DNA of 64,000 bases from an uncultured Lachnospiraceae bacterium (GTDB lineage: Bacteria > Bacillota > Clostridia > Lachnospirales > Lachnospiraceae), in contig CAJTXN010000001.1 of assembly GCA_910583605.1 (NCBI GenBank), positions 629,327 to 693,326 on the forward strand, in the 5' to 3' direction. A model generated the notes under the pieces. It searched no databases, was not told where the DNA came from, and saw only the letters and a program-made list of their open reading frames with translations. Shown here piece by piece: positions 17,591-26,133 of this stretch. A program made the position numbers and the translations under genes. The stretch's first letter is position 1; each line of letters starts with the position of its first letter.

Positions 17591-19411
17591 TTATTCAACC
17601 GTTACCGATTTGGCAAGATTCCGCGGCTGGTCAACGTTACATCCTTTCAGTACAGCCGTATAATATGCGATATACTGCATTGGAACCGCTGCCAGCAGAG
17701 GCATTAATAAATCGTCTATTTTCGGCAGTTTCACCAAATGATTTGCCACATTCTTATCTACATCCAAATCTTCACTGCATATCATCGTAACCTTTGCCCC
17801 ACGGGATTTCACTTCTACCACATTACTGATGGTCTTATCCATCAGATCGCTCTGGGTTGCAACCGCTATTACCGGCATATCCTGGGTCACCAGCGATATG
17901 GTTCCGTGTTTTAATTCCCCGGCGGCATAAGATTCCGAATGAATATAAGAGATTTCCTTTAATTTTAAAGACCCCTCCATACTCAGGGCATAGTCCAGTC
18001 CCCGTCCGATATACAAAAGACTGTCGGAATTAACCAGTCTGGATGCGATAAACTGGCAGCGCTCTTTCATTTCCAAAACCTCTTTTAGATTATCCGGTAT
18101 GGATACCAGCGCTTCCGTCAGTTCCCTGCACCGCTGCTCCGTGATGACTCCTTTGACATATGCCAGTTCAAATGCCAGAAGATACATAATGCTGAGCTGA
18201 ACACTGTATGCCTTGGTAGATGCCACGGAAATTTCCGGGCCTGCATGGGTATAGATTACATGATCGGATTCCCTGGCTATCGTAGATCCTTTTACATTCA
18301 CAATCGATAATGTAGCCGCACCTCTTTCCTTTGCCAGCTTCAGCGCCGCATGGGTATCTGCCGTTTCTCCGGACTGGGAGATCAGGATTACCAAATCTTC
18401 TTTCGTTATCAGAGGATTCCGGTAACGGAATTCAGAGGCAATATCAACCGTAACCTCTACTCTTGCCAGTTTTTCTATCACATACTTTCCTACAAGCCCG
18501 GCGTGCATGGCCGTACCGCAGGCAACAATATAAATCCTGCGGAAGGCTTTCAGCATCTCCCCTGTGATTCCGCTTTCTTCCAGATACGGCATACCGTTCT
18601 GGATTCTCGGAGCAATCGTTGTCCGGATGGCAGTCGGCTGTTCATTGATCTCCTTCAGCATAAAATGCTCATAACCGCCTTTTTCAGCCGCATCAATATC
18701 CCAGTCAGCCGTTAATACTTCCTTTTCCACCAGCCGGTTATGATTGTCGCAGATCACCACTCCATCCGCCGTAATTGCCGCTATTTCATTCTGCTCCAGA
18801 AGATAATAATCTCTGGTATATTTTAAAATTGCCGGTACGTCGCTGGCAATAAAGTTTTCATTTTCACCGACACCGATGATCAGAGGACTGTCTTTTCTTA
18901 CCGCATAAATCCGGTCCGGAAAATCCCGAAACATGATTCCCAGCGCATAAGAACCCTGAACTTCATCTATCATATGGGCAATCGTCTGAACCGGGTCTCC
19001 GTCATAATAATAATCCAGCAGTTTTGCCACGGTTTCCGTATCTGTCTCACTCTCAAAACCATATCCCTGGGAAATCAGAAACTCTTTAATCTGCTTGTAG
19101 TTCTCAATAATGCCGTTATGAACAATGGTTACTCTTTTGTTTCCGTGAGGATGGGAATTAATATCGGAAGGTTCTCCGTGGGTTGCCCATCTGGTATGTC
19201 CGATTCCGCAATGTCCATGGGGCTTTTTCCCCTGCTGCATTTTCTCTACCAGGTCGTTTAATTTTCCTTTGGATTTTTCAACGACAATTTTCTCTCTTTC
19301 GAAAACGGCAATTCCGGCAGAATCATACCCTCTGTATTCCAATTTACTGAGTCCGTCTACCAGAACATCTGCACAATCCCTGTTTCCTACATATCCAACG
19401 ATTCCACACAT
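17591..19411 (-). CDS. glmS: Glutamine-fructose-6-phosphate aminotransferase (isomerizing)
   Basis: 606 residues, full length. It makes glucosamine-6-phosphate from fructose-6-phosphate and glutamine, the entry to UDP-GlcNAc and peptidoglycan. The N-terminal class-II glutaminase begins MCGIVGYVG, with the nucleophilic Cys2 exposed after Met removal. TRWATHGEPSDINSHPH and NGIIENY complete it. The C-terminal half holds two SIS domains (ISQSGETADT, VASTKAYSVQ, YAAGELKHG) and ends KSVTVE. It follows topB by 33 bases, too little room for the glmS ribozyme found in many Firmicutes. A good SD (AGGAGGAATG) precedes the start. Confidence 0.98.
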   Translation of the reverse strand: MCGIVGYVGNRDCADVLVDGLSKLEYRGYDSAGIAVFEREKIVVEKSKGKLNDLVEKMQQGKKPHGHCGIGHTRWATHGEPSDINSHPHGNKRVTIVHNGIIENYKQIKEFLISQGYGFESETDTETVAKLLDYYYDGDPVQTIAHMIDEVQGSYALGIMFRDFPDRIYAVRKDSPLIIGVGENENFIASDVPAILKYTRDYYLLEQNEIAAITADGVVICDNHNRLVEKEVLTADWDIDAAEKGGYEHFMLKEINEQPTAIRTTIAPRIQNGMPYLEESGITGEMLKAFRRIYIVACGTAMHAGLVGKYVIEKLARVEVTVDIASEFRYRNPLITKEDLVILISQSGETADTHAALKLAKERGAATLSIVNVKGSTIARESDHVIYTHAGPEISVASTKAYSVQLSIMYLLAFELAYVKGVITEQRCRELTEALVSIPDNLKEVLEMKERCQFIASRLVNSDSLLYIGRGLDYALSMEGSLKLKEISYIHSESYAAGELKHGTISLVTQDMPVIAVATQSDLMDKTISNVVEVKSRGAKVTMICSEDLDVDKNVANHLVKLPKIDDLLMPLLAAVPMQYIAYYTAVLKGCNVDQPRNLAKSVTVE

Positions 19412-19444
19412 TTAAAACATTCCTCCTGATTCCTGCCATAACAT

Positions 19445-21481
19445 TTATTTATAAAATTCTGCTATAACATCATAATTTTTTCTGAGTTCATACTGTCTGT
19501 CAGAATTCATTACCCCTAACGTCCTTCTGGTAACAAATCCGTCCAGTTTTGTCATATATTCTTCTTCCGTTATTTTTCCTTCGGCTACATATGTCAGACC
19601 TTTTTCCCAGCTCGCCGTCAGTTCCGGATTCAGCAGATGGCTGATGGAGGAATTTACCACTTCATATACCATCTCTCCCATCTGGGTCGGTGTTATTATT
19701 TGCGTCTTTTTATTCAGCGCAATATACTTAATATTAATCAATTTCTTTAATATCTCCGCTCTCGTGGCACTGGTTCCAATGCCGCTCCCCTTAATCTGCG
19801 CCCGAAGTTCCTCATCTTCAATCAATTGTCCCGCGCTTTCCATGGCCAGTACCATGGAACCGGAATTATATCGCTTCGGAGGCGATGTCTTTCCTTCTTT
19901 TACGGACAATTCCCTGCAGGTTAGTTTATCACCTTTTTTTAATTTTTTCAACAATTCTATAGATGCGGCATCCAATGCCGGTTCCTCTTCCTCTTTTTCC
20001 GGCTTCTTTTTTGCATAGGGATGTTTTGCGGCTTTTAAATATCCTTCTTCCGTCATCACCTTAAAGTTTGCGGTAAAAATCTCCTCCCACTCTGACTTTG
20101 CCGTTCCGTCCGGCTGAAGTTCCGTCTTTCCGTTCTTCATCATCAGTTGTAGTGATAATTTCTGGTAAACCGCCGGCGGATAAAAAATACTGATAAACCG
20201 CCGGGCAATGATTTCAAATACCTTTGCCGACACTGCCGGAAGATTCCCCAGTGCCGACAGTCCCTGCCCGGTGGGTATAATGGCATAATGGTCGGTAATC
20301 TGTTTGTCATCCACATATCTGGTTTTCGCAATCGTTTTATAACTCTCACCGCTTAAGACTTCTGCGGCAAAAACAGCCACCGGAGATCCTGCGGTCAGAC
20401 CTTTTATATTATTATAAATTTCCTTTGCTACCGCCGTTGACAGGACTCTTGCATCCGTTCGTGGATAAGTAACACATTTTTTCTCATATAACTCCTGTAC
20501 GATCCGCAGGGTTTCGTCGGGACTGATTTTAAATAATCTGGAACACTCATTCTGCAGCTCTGCCAGATTAAATAACAGCGGCGGATTCTTTTTTTCCGTT
20601 TTCCGTTCCACACTGCATACCACGGCTTCCGTTCCATTGGCCCTGATTCCGGCTGTCAGTTCCTCCGCATATTTTTTTTCCTTAAAACCGTTTTCTTTAT
20701 AAAGATATGGCGATTCAAAATATTTAGACCCGGGATTTACCTTCCATTCTCCGTCAAACTTAATATTTTCCATATACTCCATTTTACCGATTACCCGATA
20801 AAACGGTGTTTCCACAAAGGAACGGATTTCCCGTTCCCGTCGGACCACCATTCCAAGCACACAGGTCATAACCCGGCCCACGGATAAAACAAACCGGTCC
20901 AGTTTTAAATAATTGGATATGCTTCTTCCATATTTTAACGTCAGAATTCTGGAAAAGTTAATTCCCATAAGATAATCTTCTTTTGCACGCAAATAAGCAG
21001 CAGAGGATAAGTTGTCATATTCCGACAAATCCTTTGCTGTCTTTATTCCCTTTAATATTTCTTCTTCCGTCTGGGAATCGATCCAGACCCTTTTCCGCTG
21101 TTTTCCTTTTACCCCTGCCATCTGCTCTACCAGACGGTAAATATATTCTCCTTCCCGTCCGGAGTCCGTACACACATAGATAGTTTCAATGTCTTTCCGG
21201 TTCAGAAGGCTTTTTACGATATTGAATTGTTTCCGTACCCCGTCAATCACTTCATATTTGAATACTTTTGGTATAAAAGGAAGTGTGCTCAGGCTCCATT
21301 TCTTTAAATTCGGGTCATAACTTTCGGGATAACTCATGGTAACAAGATGTCCCACACACCATGTTACCACTGCGTCATCACTTTCAATATATCCATCCTG
21401 ATTTCTTCCGTTTATCTTCAGTGCTTTGGCAAATTCTCTTGCTACGCTGGGCTTTTCTGCTATAAATAATGATTTAGACAT
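19445..21481 (-). CDS. topB: DNA topoisomerase III (type IA)
   Basis: 678 residues. It cuts and passes single strands to decatenate DNA and recombination intermediates. The Toprim domain opens the protein (LFIAEKPSVAREFAKAL) and contains CTDSGREGEYIYR. The active-site tyrosine is in CVTYPRTDARVLS. Other type-IA blocks are LSVGRVMTCVLG and GIGTSATRAEILKKLI. No C-terminal zinc fingers are present, which fits TopB rather than TopA. Its first codons overlap the last 8 bases of the upstream GGDEF/EAL gene, so translation is likely coupled. Confidence 0.96.
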   Translation of the reverse strand: MSKSLFIAEKPSVAREFAKALKINGRNQDGYIESDDAVVTWCVGHLVTMSYPESYDPNLKKWSLSTLPFIPKVFKYEVIDGVRKQFNIVKSLLNRKDIETIYVCTDSGREGEYIYRLVEQMAGVKGKQRKRVWIDSQTEEEILKGIKTAKDLSEYDNLSSAAYLRAKEDYLMGINFSRILTLKYGRSISNYLKLDRFVLSVGRVMTCVLGMVVRREREIRSFVETPFYRVIGKMEYMENIKFDGEWKVNPGSKYFESPYLYKENGFKEKKYAEELTAGIRANGTEAVVCSVERKTEKKNPPLLFNLAELQNECSRLFKISPDETLRIVQELYEKKCVTYPRTDARVLSTAVAKEIYNNIKGLTAGSPVAVFAAEVLSGESYKTIAKTRYVDDKQITDHYAIIPTGQGLSALGNLPAVSAKVFEIIARRFISIFYPPAVYQKLSLQLMMKNGKTELQPDGTAKSEWEEIFTANFKVMTEEGYLKAAKHPYAKKKPEKEEEEPALDAASIELLKKLKKGDKLTCRELSVKEGKTSPPKRYNSGSMVLAMESAGQLIEDEELRAQIKGSGIGTSATRAEILKKLINIKYIALNKKTQIITPTQMGEMVYEVVNSSISHLLNPELTASWEKGLTYVAEGKITEEEYMTKLDGFVTRRTLGVMNSDRQYELRKNYDVIAEFYK

Positions 21482-23207
21482 AATGAGTTCTTTCTAATTT
21501 CCGTTTATTTTCTTCCATAATGAGTTCTATCAGTTTTTCACTAGGCATCGGTTTCCCCAGCAGAAATCCCTGAATATTATCACAGTGCATATTTTTCAGA
21601 TATTCAAACTGTTCTTCCGTCTCCACTCCTTCTGCAATGGTTTCCAGTCCCAGTTTCTTAACCATGGTTATCACTGCATCCGTAATAATACTGGTAGAAT
21701 CATCCAGCAATATGGTATCCACAAAAGATTTATCAATCTTCAATGTATCAATCGGTATATCCCTTAAATAAGACAGAGAGGAATATCCGGTTCCGAAATC
21801 ATCCAGTGATACCTTAAAACCCCGATTCCGCAATTCTTCCAATATCGAAATCGTAGATTCAAAATCCTCAATTAAAACGCTTTCCGTTATTTCTATTTCA
21901 ATATGCTCCGGAGTCAGATTGTTTATTTCCACATAGTGCAGCAGGGTGTCTTTAAAATTCTTTTCCCTTAGCTGTATTGCAGAAATATTAATGGATATAA
22001 TGCCGTCATACCCATATTCGTTTTTCCAGACCGTATAATCTGCCAGCGCATGTTTTATTACCCATGTTCCAATATTTACAATACAGCCGTTTTTCTCCGC
22101 CATGGGAATAAATTCTCCGGGACTGACATATTCTCCGTTTGCCAGCTGCCACCGGATCAGGGCTTCCACGCCTCTCAGCTCTTTCTTTTCGGAATAATAC
22201 TGGGGCTGGTAATAAAGCATAAATCCCAAAGTATCTACTGTGGTTTTTAATTTCTGCTCTAATTTCACGTTTTTCATAAATTTCTTCAGCATATTTTCTT
22301 CAAATACAAACATGCCGTTTTTTCCGTGCTGCTTGACATTATACATGGCTATGTCCGCACAACGGATCAGGTCCACAGCCGTTTTACCGCCGGAAGGATA
22401 AGAAGCAATTCCCGCGCTTACACTGACATAAACTTTACTGCCGTCGCTTAGCTCAATTGGTTTTTCCAGCTTCTTAATGATATCTTTATAAAGATTCAGC
22501 GCCGATTCATCATCTTCCGCATCATAAAATGCTATGGCAAATTCATCATTATTGAATCTTCCGACTTTTAGTGTATGGGTAACATATTCATTCAGCATTT
22601 TTGCAAATTTAATAATTAATTCGTCGCCCAGTATAAATCCCACACTGTCATTAATAATATTATAATTGTCAATATCCAGATATAGTACCTGAACTTTATT
22701 ATAACTGTTCGGTATCTTTCCGACTGCACGTTCCAGTCGTTTTACAAAATAATTCCGGTTATATACCCCTGTTTCACTATCAAAATATGCCATATACTCC
22801 AACTCCAGCTGTTTCTCTTTTAACTCACTGATATCCCTGAAAAAAGAAAATTTTTCTATGATTTCCCCATTTTCATCGTAACGATTGGTTCCCGTATGGG
22901 ATATCCATGTTCTTCCGTCATGTATCCGGTATTCTATTTCATACGAAGTTTCCTGATGACTTTCAATCGTTTGCATTTTATCAAGAAATTTCTGCCTGTC
23001 TTCATTACAAATCTTTTCCGCAACTATTTTTTCATATTGATTTTCCCCATCATTAATTTCAAATAATTGTTTCCATTTCGGAGATATGATGGAATATCCG
23101 TTTTGAAAATTTATGTATTGAAAGCCGTCATTGGAGGCACTGGATATGTATTCATACAGTTCTTCTAATGAATTATCGTTTTCTTTCCTAATCTGCTGTG
23201 TTTCCAT
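21474..23207 (-). CDS. PAS-GGDEF(degenerate)-EAL cyclic di-GMP phosphodiesterase
   Basis: 577 residues from the ATG at 23207, chosen because AAAGGAG stands 7 bases before it. The frame is open 10 codons further upstream, overlapping the preceding gene. The N-terminal PAS (about 10-125) contains FEINDGENQYEKIV and a PAC-like end (EYRIHDGRTWISHTG). The GGDEF domain follows (YLDIDNYNIIND), but its active-site loop reads GRFNNDEFAI, so the two glycines are Asn-Asn and cyclase activity is unlikely. The EAL domain keeps GVEALIRW, EIEITES, LDDFGTGYSS and GVETEEQ, so it is probably an active phosphodiesterase. It has no membrane helices. Part of the galM-yfbR-topB-glmS operon. Confidence 0.92.
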   Translation of the reverse strand: METQQIRKENDNSLEELYEYISSASNDGFQYINFQNGYSIISPKWKQLFEINDGENQYEKIVAEKICNEDRQKFLDKMQTIESHQETSYEIEYRIHDGRTWISHTGTNRYDENGEIIEKFSFFRDISELKEKQLELEYMAYFDSETGVYNRNYFVKRLERAVGKIPNSYNKVQVLYLDIDNYNIINDSVGFILGDELIIKFAKMLNEYVTHTLKVGRFNNDEFAIAFYDAEDDESALNLYKDIIKKLEKPIELSDGSKVYVSVSAGIASYPSGGKTAVDLIRCADIAMYNVKQHGKNGMFVFEENMLKKFMKNVKLEQKLKTTVDTLGFMLYYQPQYYSEKKELRGVEALIRWQLANGEYVSPGEFIPMAEKNGCIVNIGTWVIKHALADYTVWKNEYGYDGIISINISAIQLREKNFKDTLLHYVEINNLTPEHIEIEITESVLIEDFESTISILEELRNRGFKVSLDDFGTGYSSLSYLRDIPIDTLKIDKSFVDTILLDDSTSIITDAVITMVKKLGLETIAEGVETEEQFEYLKNMHCDNIQGFLLGKPMPSEKLIELIMEENKRKLERTHYV

Positions 23208-23223
23208 GCCATCACTCCTTTCT

Positions 23224-23808
23224 TCAGGTCTGTTCATCTAATGTAAGACTATATGAATCCATAAAATGTTCTATAAAATAATCCGCTTCCTGCAAATGAA
23301 GCTCCCGAACCGCCTGAAGCGTTGCCTGCTCTGCCTGTTCAAAATCCCTGTTACCCATCCGTTTTTCTTCTACACATTTAATAAATGCAGAAATTTTATC
23401 TGCGGCTTTTACCATTCGACGATATTCCGGTTCCTGGTTTTCTTCTTTGAGAATCTTGCCGTAAACCGGTCTCAGTTCCTCCGGCAGGGAATTCAGAAGT
23501 TTATCAATGGCTGTATTTTCCACTGTTTTATATGCCTCCCGTATTTCCGGTGCAAAATATTTTACGGGAGTAGGTAAATCTCCGGTTATGATTTCCGGTG
23601 CGTCATGGAAAATGGCATACACCGCAGCCCTGTCCGGATTTATTGTGCCTCTAAAATAAATATTATTAATAACCGCCAGCGCATGAGCTATAATGCTTAC
23701 TTCCAGACTGTGTTCCGATATATTCTCGGTTATGGTATTGCGCATCAGTCCCCAGCGGTTAATGTATTTCATTCTTGAAAGCATTGCAAAAAAACTGTAA
23801 TTCTCCAT
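23224..23808 (-). CDS. YfbR-like 5'-deoxynucleotidase (HD superfamily)
   Basis: 194 residues. HD-domain nucleotidases of the YfbR type dephosphorylate deoxyribonucleoside 5'-monophosphates. The diagnostic blocks are NTITENISEHSLEVSIIAHAL (first His), AIFHDAPEIITGDLPTPVKYF (HD pair plus the family's GDxPTPVK) and a late KAADKISAFIKCVEEKRMGN (third Asp). Length and motif spacing match E. coli YfbR. It has a good SD (GGGAGTAAACGG) and follows galM by 15 bases. Confidence 0.92.
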   Translation of the reverse strand: MENYSFFAMLSRMKYINRWGLMRNTITENISEHSLEVSIIAHALAVINNIYFRGTINPDRAAVYAIFHDAPEIITGDLPTPVKYFAPEIREAYKTVENTAIDKLLNSLPEELRPVYGKILKEENQEPEYRRMVKAADKISAFIKCVEEKRMGNRDFEQAEQATLQAVRELHLQEADYFIEHFMDSYSLTLDEQT

Positions 23809-23823
23809 CCGTTTACTCCCCTC

Positions 23824-24882
23824 TTAAAAAATATAAAATTCGTATTCTGTCTTTGATACAAACCGCTTCCCCTTCAAAAGCACCGGTTGTACAAACTCTG
23901 GTATATGTATAGCATTCGGAAAAAACTGTGTTTCGAAACAGACCGCTCCATGCTTCACATAGGTCGCACCGTTTTTACCCTTATTTTTCTCTCCTAATGC
24001 CCCTGCCGTATAAAACTGCATTCCTGGCATATCCGTATATACACGCATACCTCTTCCATTTTCTTCACATTCCAGCACTGCTGCCAGTTTCCGTATTCCA
24101 AAAGAATCATTTATCTTATAATTTATATCGTATTCATTATATGGTGTAACCGGTTGAAACGGCCGGTTCAGACCGTCCCCAATCTTCTTTCGTTTTCTGA
24201 AATCAAATGATGTATCCCGGACATCTGCCATACTGCCGTCTGGCATCAGCCGCCGGTCCACCCTGCATACCCGGTCAGAATTTATTTGTACATAATGCTG
24301 AAAAATTGATCCCGCATCCTGTTTTTGTAAATTAAAATAGCAATGATTGGTCAGATTTAAAACCGTATCCGCATCCGACATACAGTCATAGGTCAGTGTA
24401 AGGTCATTATTCTCTGACAGGGTATAAATAACATTTACCTTTAAATTCCCCGGAAATCCCTGATCCCCGTCCGGACTGAATAATGTAAATTTAACATTTA
24501 AACCTTCTTTGTTTTCATAGGCTTCAGATTCCCACACCCGATACTGGTACCCGTGCCTGCCGCTGTGCAGCGTATAACCCGCTCTGCTCTTTTCCAGCAT
24601 ATATTCTTTTCCGTTCAGATAAAACGCTGAACGGTCAATCCGGTTGGCACATCTTCCCACCACGGCGCCAAATGCCGGCCAGTTTTCGAAATAATGCTCC
24701 GGTTTATCATATCCCAGAACCACATCATCCATGTTCCCGTTTCTGTCAGGAACTGATATTTCAGTGATTGCTGCACCGATTTCACAGACTTTAACCGTCA
24801 TACCGGTTTCATTTACCATCTCATAATATGCGGTTTCCGTTCCATTCCTGTCTTTTGTAAATGTCTCTTTTTTTATTTGCAT
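23824..24882 (-). CDS. galM: Aldose 1-epimerase (galactose mutarotase)
   Basis: 352 residues, normal for GalM. It interconverts alpha and beta anomers of aldohexoses. Family marks are VVGRCANRI, YTLHSGRHGYQYRVWES (catalytic-site His), VLNLTNHCYFNL (second His), YDINYKI and the C-terminal GAVCFETQFFPNAIHIPEF (catalytic Glu). It is the first gene of a leftward operon that goes on to yfbR, the EAL gene, topB and glmS. It is read from a clear promoter inside the gap after the Rrf2 gene. An SD is present but lies rather far (about 13 bases) from this ATG. Confidence 0.95.
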   Translation of the reverse strand: MQIKKETFTKDRNGTETAYYEMVNETGMTVKVCEIGAAITEISVPDRNGNMDDVVLGYDKPEHYFENWPAFGAVVGRCANRIDRSAFYLNGKEYMLEKSRAGYTLHSGRHGYQYRVWESEAYENKEGLNVKFTLFSPDGDQGFPGNLKVNVIYTLSENNDLTLTYDCMSDADTVLNLTNHCYFNLQKQDAGSIFQHYVQINSDRVCRVDRRLMPDGSMADVRDTSFDFRKRKKIGDGLNRPFQPVTPYNEYDINYKINDSFGIRKLAAVLECEENGRGMRVYTDMPGMQFYTAGALGEKNKGKNGATYVKHGAVCFETQFFPNAIHIPEFVQPVLLKGKRFVSKTEYEFYIF

Positions 24883-24971
24883 CGTTCATCTGCTCTCCAG
24901 TCTTAGCTGCAATTACAAACAAAAACAGCTCATAAGGTGAGAATTCTATAATTTTCTCCAATATAGAGATA

Positions 24972-25000
24972 ATTATATCATTTTTTGATATTTTAATCAA
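24972..25000 (-). promoter_or_regulatory. Sigma-A promoter of the galM operon
   Basis: Minus strand: -35 TTGATT (25000-24995), a 17-base spacer and a perfect -10 TATAAT (24977-24972). It lies just after the terminator of the Rrf2 gene and about 90 bases before the galM start. Confidence 0.7.
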
Positions 25001-25018
25001 GAACAAAGGCGATTGAAC

Positions 25019-25046
25019 AAAAAAACTCCGCATAATAATATGCGGA
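25019..25046 (-). terminator. Rho-independent terminator of the Rrf2 regulator gene
   Basis: tccgcat (25027-25033) pairs with atgcgga (25040-25046). On the minus strand it is followed by seven T residues. It begins immediately after the stop codon of the Rrf2 gene. Confidence 0.8.
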
Positions 25047-25047
25047 A

Positions 25048-25482
25048 TTAAATCACATAATTGTCGGACCGGCCCTGCTGCCACTCAATCAGATTTTCAA
25101 TTGTAACATTGTCAATTATATTATTGATGGCATCATTTAATTTCTGCCACAATATTAACGTTGCGCAGTCATGCTGCCGCTCACACTCATTGACGTCCGA
25201 TTCCAGACAGGACACCGGCGCCAGACTCCCTTCAATCAGACGAAGTATACTGCCTACCGTATATTCTGCCGGAGTTTTTGTAAGCCGGTACCCTCCCTGG
25301 GGTCCTCTAATACTTTTGACGTAGCCTGCTTTATTCAGCACGGAGATAATCTGTTCCAGATATTTATCCGAGATTCCCTGACGTCCGGCAATCTCCTTTA
25401 TACGCACCGGTTCGCCATGGTCATTGACTGCAATATCAATCATCATTCTTAATGCATATCTGCCTTTGGTGGATATCTTCAT
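25048..25482 (-). CDS. Rrf2-family (IscR-like) transcriptional regulator
   Basis: 144 residues from the ATG at 25482. The sequence opens MKISTKGRYALRMM, the standard Rrf2 start; a 20-codon upstream extension is unlike the family. The winged helix covers about residues 1-65 (RIKEIAGRQGISDKYLEQI, IRGPQGGYRL). The loop CLESDVNECERQHDC offers three cysteines with spacing C-x7-C-x5-C, able to hold a [2Fe-2S] cluster as in IscR, though IscR itself has C-x5-C-x5-C. Its position just downstream of nifS-nifU indicates control of iron-sulfur assembly. It has its own promoter, so it may be expressed separately from nifSU. Confidence 0.92.
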   Translation of the reverse strand: MKISTKGRYALRMMIDIAVNDHGEPVRIKEIAGRQGISDKYLEQIISVLNKAGYVKSIRGPQGGYRLTKTPAEYTVGSILRLIEGSLAPVSCLESDVNECERQHDCATLILWQKLNDAINNIIDNVTIENLIEWQQGRSDNYVI

Positions 25483-25564
25483 TTTCCCTCTGCATATCAC
25501 AGATTGCTCTGCAATGATTCCTTTCCGTTTTTTCCATTTCATATTTTGTTGAGATTCTGCTGTT

Positions 25565-25593
25565 ATTGTACTATTCCGAAATTCTTAAGTCAA
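25565..25593 (-). promoter_or_regulatory. Sigma-A promoter of the Rrf2 regulator gene
   Basis: Minus strand: -35 TTGACT (25593-25588), a 17-base spacer and -10 TACAAT (25570-25565). An 8-mer GAATAGTA straddling the -10 (25569-25576) also occurs in the nifS leader (27355-27362). This is a possible but weak hint of shared control. Confidence 0.65.
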
Positions 25594-25623
25594 CTTAAAA
25601 TTAAAAATACAGTATTTTTTAAC

Positions 25624-25655
25624 GGCTGCCGGATGCAGAAGCAGAAACCTTCGGA
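25624..25655 (-). repeat. Copy B of a dispersed repeat (first copy at 15591-15622)
   Basis: 26 of 32 bases match copy A in the same orientation. Here it lies 15 bases after the nifU stop codon. CCGAAG occurs twice in tandem (about 25650-25668, minus strand). The T-run after it is interrupted, so it is not a typical terminator. Confidence 0.4.
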
Positions 25656-25670
25656 TACCGCTTCGGCTGT

Positions 25671-26096
25671 TTAACCTACGTCATGTCCGATATCTTTCTT
25701 CGGTTCCTCCAGCCCTTCGATTACCACATGATTTTTCTGTGCATAATCCCACAGCGCTGCATGAATTGCTTCTTCCGCCAACAGCGAACAGTGTACCTTT
25801 ACCGGCGGAAGACCGTCCAGGGCGTCCATAACCGCCTGATTGGTTACGCTCATTGCTTCCTGTACGGTTTTGCCAATCACCAGTTCCGTTGCCATGCTGC
25901 TGGTGGCAATTGCCGCTCCACAGCCAAATGTTTTAAATTTACAGCTGCGTATTACTTCATTATTATCAATATCCAGATACATCCGCATAATATCACCGCA
26001 TTTGGCGTTTCCAACGGTTCCGACCCCGCTTGGATTTTCAATTTCTCCCACATTCCGCGGATTTGAAAAATGGTCTATTACTTTTTCACTATACAT
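25671..26096 (-). CDS. nifU: Iron-sulfur cluster scaffold protein, NifU/IscU type
   Basis: 141 residues from the ATG at 26096; AAAGGAAATTTCAAT precedes it, and the family begins with MYSEKVIDHFSNPRNVG. Three conserved cysteines are visible: GNAKCGDIMRMY (with the partner Asp), KFKTFGCGAAIA and VKVHCSLLAEEAI. They assemble clusters with sulfur supplied by the cysteine desulfurase encoded 37 bases upstream. It is the short scaffold type, lacking the C-terminal NFU domain. The last ~15 residues are hydrophilic and variable. Confidence 0.96.
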   Translation of the reverse strand: MYSEKVIDHFSNPRNVGEIENPSGVGTVGNAKCGDIMRMYLDIDNNEVIRSCKFKTFGCGAAIATSSMATELVIGKTVQEAMSVTNQAVMDALDGLPPVKVHCSLLAEEAIHAALWDYAQKNHVVIEGLEEPKKDIGHDVG

Positions 26097-26133
26097 ATTG
26101 AAATTTCCTTTCATCTATAATTTTTTTGATTCA

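Noticed and set aside
19412..19444. Search for a glmS ribozyme ahead of glmS
   Set aside because: Only 33 bases separate topB from glmS, far too few for the ribozyme, and no P1-P2 core is seen.
24821..25084. 87-codon minus-strand frame overlapping the galM start
   Set aside because: It runs across the Rrf2 terminator and the galM promoter and overlaps galM in another frame; no family pattern.
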